Part shown: positions 1 to 5,900 of the stretch, piece by piece
Layout of the letters: every line of letters starts with the position of its first letter
How positions within the stretch are numbered: position 1 is the first letter of the stretch
Assembly (NCBI GenBank): GCA_014729495.1
Contig: WJJV01000017.1
Coordinates: forward strand, 1 to 8,325
DNA length: 8,325 nt
DNA from: Candidatus Woesearchaeota archaeon
Lineage (GTDB): Archaea; Nanobdellota; Nanobdellia; Woesearchaeales; UBA12501
Direction of reading: 5' to 3'
Notes under the pieces: model-generated
What the model saw: the letters and a program-made list of their open reading frames with translations, nothing else
Databases searched by the model: none
What the model was told of the DNA's origin: nothing
Position numbers and translations under genes: made by a program

Positions 1-963
1 AATATTCACAGCAAGATACCTCAGCAATACGAGCAGAAGGAACAGGCTTAATGACAGCGCCAGGAACCTCAATGTGAGGTCAATCTGGATTATCAGGCCT
101 ATAAGAACAAACACAAGGATCTCAAGAGCGTATGAGAAGAATGAAGAGAACTCCTGCATCTCCCCTTTATGAGTGACATACACAGAGCCAAAGAACAGGC
201 CGAGTGTTGTGACAGCAAGAACACCGCTTCCCTGCAGTACCTCTGCAAGCACATAAGTGAGCAGTGCTGCCACAATCAGTGCCAAAGGTGAAAGCATCTC
301 TGAATAAGCTTTCTTCATGACCTTGAAGATGAGGATTCCCACAAGTATTCCTGATCCTATCCCCACTACAAGCTGCTGTATGAACGGCAGGATCTGGTTC
401 AGGAACTGGGTAGCAAATGTCTCAGTGCTTATGCCTGCCTCTATGAACTCAAGTATCAGGAAAGGTATGATGACTATGAGAGGTGTGTTTATTATTGCCT
501 CTACTTCCAGAAGCTCAAGCACTTTGTTCTTCACATCCTTCATCAGCGAGAGTACAACATCAGGAGCTGTACCCACCATTATGGCAGAGAAAAGCAGCGC
601 AATTGATAATGGAACATCATAGAAGAAGTAAGTTGCAAGTGTAAGAGGGATGATTGTCAGTATGAGAGACACGACTGTGAGCTCTATTGCAGGCACTGAT
701 TCCTTGTCAAACTCCTTGAGCTTGAGCCTGGATGTTGAGTCAAAGACTATCATCACAAGAGCAAGGATTCCTACGCTGACAATGAATACATCAGGGAATG
801 ACACAAGATATCCTCCCCCATACTCTATCTGTCCCATCACAATGCCGAGAACAACAAGCAGAAGCACATTAGGCAGCCTTATCTTCTTTGAGAGGATGGT
901 TGTGAGTATGCCTAAGAAGAGTATTACTGCAATGTATCCGAGGTATATCATGGGCTCATTCAT
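1..963 (-). CDS. CPA-family (NhaP-like) cation/proton antiporter, 3' end beyond window
   Basis: The first 321 residues are visible and the frame is open through the window edge, so the C-terminus is missing. The protein is a chain of hydrophobic helices in the order expected of the CPA1/CPA2 exchanger superfamily, which swaps Na+ or K+ for H+ across the cytoplasmic membrane. Visible family features are the N-terminal LGYIAVILFLGIL helix with RLPNVLLLVVLG (residues 29-40), the VFDSTSRLKLKEF segment (73-85) that matches the 'Fdggl.l.l.el' region of NhaP proteins, the broken helix around GTAPDVVLSLMKD (131-143), the helix with EAIINTP (155-161), LAEVLQGSGVLAVTTLGLFFG (239-259), and Arg315 in a helix near the edge. 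The usual TDP and ND acidic motifs read TAP and NT here (Ala133, Thr160), with an Asp two positions later at 135. I chose the ATG at 963 (MNEPMIYLGY) over the one at 951 because a GGTG motif sits 7 nt before it. The start overlaps the end of the upstream gene by 8 nt, suggesting translational coupling. Family assignment is firm; the ion is unknown. Confidence 0.85.
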   Translation of the reverse strand, partial: MNEPMIYLGYIAVILFLGILTTILSKKIRLPNVLLLVVLGIVMGQIEYGGGYLVSFPDVFIVSVGILALVMIVFDSTSRLKLKEFDKESVPAIELTVVSLILTIIPLTLATYFFYDVPLSIALLFSAIMVGTAPDVVLSLMKDVKNKVLELLEVEAIINTPLIVIIPFLILEFIEAGISTETFATQFLNQILPFIQQLVVGIGSGILVGILIFKVMKKAYSEMLSPLALIVAALLTYVLAEVLQGSGVLAVTTLGLFFGSVYVTHKGEMQEFSSFFSYALEILVFVLIGLIIQIDLTLRFLALSLSLFLLLVLLRYLAVNI

Positions 964-1525
964 TCATATACACCATCCGTATGTAGAGTTTTGTTGCCTT
1001 AATCCTGTACCAGAAAAGGAAAGATATCAAAGATCCTGCAAATGCTGTCACTAATGAAAGCAGCATAAGATTTATTACAGGAACAATCATGCGGGAGACT
1101 ATCTCAAGAGAATACAGCAGACCCATTATTACAGGGATGAGTCCAGCTGATATTGTTGCGGCAATGATTGTATTCATGCGGATGTTTTTCTTGTATTCTA
1201 TGCTTAATAAAAAGAAGATTATCTCAAAGACCACTCCAGTCGCAAGCAGCAGAATCAACCTGTTTATGCCGGCAGATCCTATGTCATTGAGAGTATAAGT
1301 GAAGAGTCCGCCCAAAATCAAAAATAGCAGGCCTGTGCCCTGTTTTGGTGAGATGTTTACTGCAAAAGTCAGAAAGAATGAGAGGGTAAGTATAGAGAAT
1401 ATGTAGGCAGACTGAAATCCAAAAAGTCTATTGGTGATTGACGAGGCAACTGTCCATAGAAGAGCCAGAGCCATTATCCATATGATGTCCCTGATGTTTA
1501 TTAAGCCTAATCTTCTGAATATCAT
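956..1525 (-). CDS. Six-helix integral membrane protein of unknown function
   Basis: This 189-residue protein is almost entirely hydrophobic, with about six membrane spans at roughly residues 13-30, 39-57, 63-80, 88-107, 117-138 and 145-171, and a short basic C-terminus (WYRIKATKLYIR). I do not recognise a diagnostic motif. Size, helix number and the glycine-containing turns (GTGLLFLILGG; AFAGSLISF) resemble S-components of energy-coupling-factor vitamin transporters, but this is only a similarity of shape and no ECF ATPase or T-component is visible nearby. The start is supported by GAGAGG 6 nt before the ATG. The last codons overlap the antiporter start (ATGAATGA), so the two are likely co-translated and may work together in the membrane. 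A role as a partner or accessory of the antiporter is possible but not shown. It is confidently a real gene; its function is open. Confidence 0.85.
   Translation of the reverse strand: MIFRRLGLINIRDIIWIMALALLWTVASSITNRLFGFQSAYIFSILTLSFFLTFAVNISPKQGTGLLFLILGGLFTYTLNDIGSAGINRLILLLATGVVFEIIFFLLSIEYKKNIRMNTIIAATISAGLIPVIMGLLYSLEIVSRMIVPVINLMLLSLVTAFAGSLISFLFWYRIKATKLYIRMVYMNE
971..978 (-). promoter_or_regulatory. Ribosome binding site deciding the antiporter start
   Basis: On the minus strand the sequence GGATGGTG is followed by 7 nt and then the ATG at 963. The next in-frame ATG (951) would be 19 nt from this motif, too far for normal use. The site lies inside the coding sequence of the preceding six-helix protein, consistent with coupled translation of the two genes. 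Confidence 0.55.
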
Positions 1526-1665
1526 AATTCGCCTCTCAGGTTTTATTTCGCTTTCTGTTTCTCTCTGGTTCTGATGAAGATTTGCACCGCATTCTTATCC
1601 CATCAGATAGGTTCAGAGTATATTCCTTCTTCTTATTCGGTCTTCCCTGAGTATTCTCAACAAGC
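1526..1665 (-). other. 140-bp gap with open +1 frame, possible lost or shifted C-terminus
   Basis: This gap is long compared with the coupled junction at 956-963. On the minus strand the frame +1 to the preceding gene is open from 1769 to its stop at 1538-1536, which sits at the ribosome binding site of the next gene. It has no ATG, GTG or TTG start until an ATG at 1592, which would give only 18 residues. If the upstream gene entered this frame at the A6 run (1673-1678) it would gain a 45-residue hydrophilic tail rich in Lys and Arg. The weakly TATA-like GAATATACT near 1616-1624 could instead make the gap a promoter for the six-helix gene. No hairpin or RNA gene is evident. Confidence 0.4.
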
Positions 1666-2802
1666 CTAGCTCTTTTTTCGGGAACCTTTCTTTTTACCGC
1701 TTCTGTACTGTCTGACTTTACCGAGAAAAATGCCCTTGAAGATATTGACAGAATGCTCTTTAAATGATCTTAAACCCTTATTTATCTTCTGCAGCGAACC
1801 AGAAACTCTCTTTCTGATTCCTTTTCTTGGCTTATTCTGCTCCTGAAGTATAGCTTCAAGCACAGGAATTGTATGCTTTATCTCGGTCATCCTATCCATG
1901 TACTTTTCAGACCTTGCGTGATAGGACTTATCTGTCAGCGTGAACTTGACAAATCTCTCTTCCTGCGCTTTCTTCAGCGAATCCTTAAGAGAATCCAGCT
2001 CTATTTTAAGTCTCTTAATCTTGTTCGCTGCAAGCACTGCTCTTGTTCTCCTGACTGCAGGAGGTGTGATAATCGCAATTATGACAAGAATCACTATGAT
2101 CTGCCACCAGTACTTCAGAATGAAATTCTTGGTCAGGTTTGTTATTGCTGTTGCTCTCCTGTGCTCAAAAAAAGCATCATCAAGAATATTATTGGCTTTT
2201 TCAAGCAGGGCCTCTGCCTCATCATATCTTTCCTCCCTGAATGCTGTCCTTGCCTTTATCAGCACTTCAAGACCTTGTGTTGTGTTTGCTCCTTTTTGCC
2301 TGTAAAGCTCCTCTTTTTCCTCTACAACAGGAAGATAATCAAGAATCCTGAATGCCTGCTCAGTCCTGTATTCTATAAGTTGTGTCAGGAGCAGCACTTT
2401 TGAATGGTTTATTTCCCTGACCTCATAGTCAGGTGTTGCTCTTGAAATATTCTGCAGTTTGATCAAGTAAGCGCTCTTCCTCCTGTCCTTCTCTTCTGCC
2501 AGGTCATCCTCAATATAGGAGAACTTCTCACCGATGTAGGATCTTTGAGCTATCAGCAGAACATCATCTGCATATGAATGTGAAAGATTGTATTCCTTCA
2601 TCTCCTCGATACTGCCCTCTGCCTCAATAAGAGCATCCAGAGCGTCCTCTCTTGTGACATTTTCAGGGGATGTGTATGTGAAATTGCTTTTGATAGGACT
2701 TCCTTCAATAGAAAACTGTGCTGTTACTGAGCATGCAAACAAAGCCAGGACTACCAAAAGAACCGGCAGTCCATATCTCTTTTTTAAATAAGAGCCCATC
2801 AT
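1666..2802 (-). CDS. Signal-peptide, single-span surface protein with coiled-coil tail, short paralogue of the adjacent giant glycoprotein
   Basis: The start is placed at the ATG at 2802 (378 residues), not at the upstream in-frame ATG at 2823, because the strong AGGAGGAG lies between them, 5 nt before the 2802 ATG. Residues 1-28 form a signal peptide (KKR, then a hydrophobic core ending SVTA, cleavage before Gln29); LFAC at 21-24 resembles a lipobox only weakly. Residues 29-230 are outside the cell: a short N-terminal stretch, then mostly charged helices, with seven N-X-S/T sequons. Within it, AxxxFxxExxxD followed by further Ala-rich helix looks TPR-like. Tyr231-Trp232-Trp233 begins the single membrane span (about 232-252), followed by TPPAVRRTR and a basic coiled-coil tail with no sequons. 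The helical, membrane and tail parts match the C-terminus of the upstream gene at constant spacing. It is therefore probably a partner or regulator of that protein at the cell surface. The C-terminus may be affected by a frameshift (see the gap entry). No named family is recognised. Confidence 0.88.
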   Translation of the reverse strand: MMGSYLKKRYGLPVLLVVLALFACSVTAQFSIEGSPIKSNFTYTSPENVTREDALDALIEAEGSIEEMKEYNLSHSYADDVLLIAQRSYIGEKFSYIEDDLAEEKDRRKSAYLIKLQNISRATPDYEVREINHSKVLLLTQLIEYRTEQAFRILDYLPVVEEKEELYRQKGANTTQGLEVLIKARTAFREERYDEAEALLEKANNILDDAFFEHRRATAITNLTKNFILKYWWQIIVILVIIAIITPPAVRRTRAVLAANKIKRLKIELDSLKDSLKKAQEERFVKFTLTDKSYHARSEKYMDRMTEIKHTIPVLEAILQEQNKPRKGIRKRVSGSLQKINKGLRSFKEHSVNIFKGIFLGKVRQYRSGKKKGSRKKS

Positions 2803-2807
2803 ATAAT

Positions 2808-2815
2808 CTCCTCCT
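2808..2815 (-). promoter_or_regulatory. Strong Shine-Dalgarno site deciding the start at 2802
   Basis: The minus strand reads AGGAGGAG followed by ATTAT and then ATGATG. Measured from the AGGAGG core the spacing is 7 nt. Because this site falls inside the longer open frame that begins at 2823, the true start is very likely 2802 (or the adjacent ATG at 2799). Confidence 0.75.
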
Positions 2816-2867
2816 TTTTGCATATATTCTTTAAACAGGCGCGGGCATAAGGCCTAACTGTTCACTT

Positions 2868-2884
2868 TCTTTTAAATAATTTAT
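2868..2884 (-). promoter_or_regulatory. Possible archaeal TATA box
   Basis: The minus strand contains ATAAATTATTTAAAAG, an A/T-rich element like archaeal TATA boxes. With the usual distance of about 25 nt, transcription would start near 2850, leaving an untranslated leader of about 48 nt that includes the ribosome binding site. A second A/T-rich stretch (TTTAAAGAATATATG, 2821-2834) is too close to the start codon to serve a leadered mRNA. This would let the short paralogue be transcribed separately from the giant gene. Confidence 0.45.
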
Positions 2885-2895
2885 GCTTGCTGTCT

Positions 2896-2909
2896 CCAAA
2901 AATAAGGGT
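2896..2909 (-). terminator. Possible weak T-rich terminator after the giant glycoprotein gene
   Basis: Immediately after the TAG stop the minus strand reads CCCTTATTTTTGG, with a five-T run at 2898-2902. Archaeal termination often uses T-tracts without a hairpin, but this one is short, so the call is tentative. Confidence 0.25.
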
Positions 2910-5900
2910 CTATTTACCATCTTTTCTTATTAGTCTCTTTATTCTTAGGTAGATTCTTTCTGCTATTTTCAACAAACCAGAGTCTTTCTTTGCTTTCTCC
3001 TTTGCAAGCTTCTCTTCAAGCAGTGCCTTTTCTTCCTCAAGCTCTATCATTCTCTGTTTGTCTGACTTGTATATGTCCATGAATTTTCCTCTGGTCAAGC
3101 TTCCTTTCTCAAGATAATCTCTCTGCGTCTTCTTCATCAGATCCAATGTCTCCTGCTTCTCTCTCCTAAGATTATTCATCTCATGTTCTGTTCTCAGCAG
3201 GCCGACTCTCTTATTCCTTAACCTTGTCCTTGTCCTTCTTATCTTGATAAGTCTTCTCTCATACTTGGATATCATCTTGTTGTACTGTGAAGATGATATT
3301 GATTCCTCCTTGAAGTACTTTCTCTGAGCCTCTTCTTTAAGAGAGCTTATTCCTTTCTCCTCTCTTGCAAGGTTTTTTATCCTAAGGTTTGTCACAAGTA
3401 TGGCAAGTCTGCTGTAAAGTAGTATTGAAACCGCAAGCACTGAGAGGGTTCCGATAAGAAGAGCCCACCAGTAGGTTCTAAGGAACCATAGTATGTTTAT
3501 CTTTCCTCTTGTCTCGAGTATGAAGACAAGCTGTGCATCCCTTGCTCTCTTGAGGGAGGTATCAAAGTCCTCTCTCTCAAATGATTTTACCGCGAGCATC
3601 AGTGCCTTCTCTGTTTCAGGAACTTCAAGCCATCTTTCTCTAGCATCTTTTATGCCTTTATGTATCTCTTTTATTATCTTGTCTGAGGCAAATGCATCTG
3701 ATCTTATGGAGGATATCTCATCTGTGAGATCAACCACGCCCTCATACTCAGTCTGCCAGAACAGCAGTTCAGCATTCTGGAGCAGGCCTTCTGCTTTTAT
3801 GGTAGGGAAGCCTGCTTCTATCATGTCTCTTAAATCTTCTCTTGCCTCCTCAAGAGCAGACTCAGCTTCATCTCTGCTAACTTCCTGTATCCTGAAAATG
3901 AGTGTCCTGTACTCAACCAGTCTCCTTGTGGTGAAACCTGCCAGCTCAGGATTAAGTGCAACTATATCTGCTGTTATCCTGACAGTTATATTGAACTCGT
4001 CCTTGTAGAGGTATGCAGGCACAGCCACATCTATAGAGTGGTTCCTCTGCTCATTGAAGTATATCTTATCTGGATCAGGAGATCCAAGCCTGTGGACTGA
4101 GAGCGATGTCTTGTTTATTATGGAGGATACATTCTTAAGGGTTACAGCAATATCATTTATGCTATCATTGTCAATATCAAGACGCTTTGTCTCTCCTTTG
4201 ATTATTGTGAAATTCACAGGATCTGAGCTTATAGTGAAATCAGCTGAGTTAGTCCTGACATCTGTTGACTGTATAGTATGCTGCTGTTCGCCTAGAGTGA
4301 AGGCAACAGGGAAATGGATCTCATTTAGCGCAATCTGGACTGTCTCAACAAACACTCTGTCCTGGTATTGAACTTCGGGGCTCAGAGAGATGTATTGGGA
4401 AAGGAAACCCATCACATCCATCTCGACATTCTCAAGATACGAGTTCTCATAGAGGTTTGTGATTGATATCTTAAGATCCTCTATATTGCCTCTTACTATA
4501 TTGAGAACCTCTTTTGTATATATTACCTCTCCTCCAGCAGACCTGTAAACAGCGCCCCCTGACCTTGCTGTGCCTCCTTCTTCCACAGTAACCACAGAAG
4601 GCAGCTCTTCCTCTTCCTCATCATCAGAAGATGCTTCACCAAGTTCTTCAGGAGGAGCCTGCACACCGACAGACACAGCATCTCCAAACAGCAGACCAAG
4701 GGATGACAGGGAAACAGAGCTGTTTGATCCTGTTGAATTTGTGATTACCTCATAGCTTCCTGGGCTGACATTTGCAGGTACTGTCACTGTGATGCTTATT
4801 GTCTCGCTTTCTCCTGAGTTCAGTTCAGAGAAGGTTGAATTAGTGGATCCAAATGTTATTGTCCAGTTCTGGGGTACTGATACAAAGAATGACACATTTG
4901 ATGCATTTCCCTCTCCAAGGTTCTCAAGCTTGGCTGTGAAGTCTATGTTCGTCTGTCCCTGAGTCACAGATATAGTATCAGCAGTTGGTGTTGTAAAAGA
5001 TGCTACAAGCACCGGCTGTCCTGGCGCAACTATGATGGTTCCTGTGGTTATCTGATACTGAGGATCAGCTCCAGGAGCTGAAATATTAAGGGTGATTGTC
5101 TTGATTCCTCCAACTTCTGCTGTATCATTGACGGTTATTCCCCTTATCTCCTTAGCTGCAAGAGTAAAATTGGAAGAGTCATTAAGGACTGTTTTGTTTG
5201 AATCAGAGATTATGCTGTAATCTATTGAGAAATCTCCGGTATTATTGATCAGAAGCACTCCCAGAGTCTCCTGAACATTAACATTGGATGCCACAGGGGT
5301 AAAAGAGGAAGGGGTTCTTGTCCAGTTGTTCTCAAAGAACACTGATTTATTGACTATATTGCTGAATGCAGAATTGCCTGCAGAATCATTAGCGACCAGT
5401 CTCAGACTATAGTTTCCTGCCACAACAGGAGTCACAAATGCCTCATACAACCCAATTGAGCTGTTATATGTTGCTGTAGCATTTGTCCAGGTTGTTTGGG
5501 AATAGAGCTTTCCCTGGATGATAACAGTGTGCACGCTTGTGACATTGTCTGTGACATTGCCGTAGAGATATATTGAAATTCCAGGATCTATGTCATTTTC
5601 TGTGGCTGGTGACGATGTTATACTGATGAACTTAGGCACTGACAGGTCAACTGTGAAATACCCAAGCTTTGTCCTGTTGACATTGCTGGAAGGATCCACT
5701 GCAGTAATGTTAATTGTATAATTTCCCTCAGCAGTGAGTGATGGAATAGTATAATTGAATGGTAAGCCAGACTGTGCTGTCAGCTTTATTGTTGAGGATG
5801 TATCTAAAAGCACTCCGCTTGAATTGTACAGGTAGACAGTCACATTGATAGGATATTCTGATGAGTTGAAGTATATCTCTATATCCTCTGAGGACCCATT

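Noticed and set aside
1536..1592. Independent 18-residue small gene starting at the ATG at 1592
   Set aside because: It has only a weak GGG upstream and a very short basic product; it is better seen as part of the open +1 frame.
1873..2403. A 176-codon plus-strand open frame and other long plus-strand frames (for example 3493-4008, 650-1054)
   Set aside because: They lie opposite well-supported minus-strand genes, have no ribosome binding site that I can see, and give Cys/Ser/Phe-rich translations of the kind made by antisense reading of coding DNA.
2728..2739. Lipobox (LFAC) making the short protein a lipoprotein
   Set aside because: Phe before the Ala is unusual for a lipobox, and an ordinary cleavage site (SVTA before Gln) follows four residues later. 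The protein also has its own membrane span.
2803..2823. Upstream ATG at 2823 as the start of the short surface protein
   Set aside because: It would put the strong AGGAGGAG inside the coding sequence and add MQKGGDY before an otherwise normal signal peptide.
2841..2860. Possible hairpin around GGGCATAAGGCC in the intergenic region
   Set aside because: Only AGGCCT is a true palindrome; the flanks do not pair, so there is no convincing stem.
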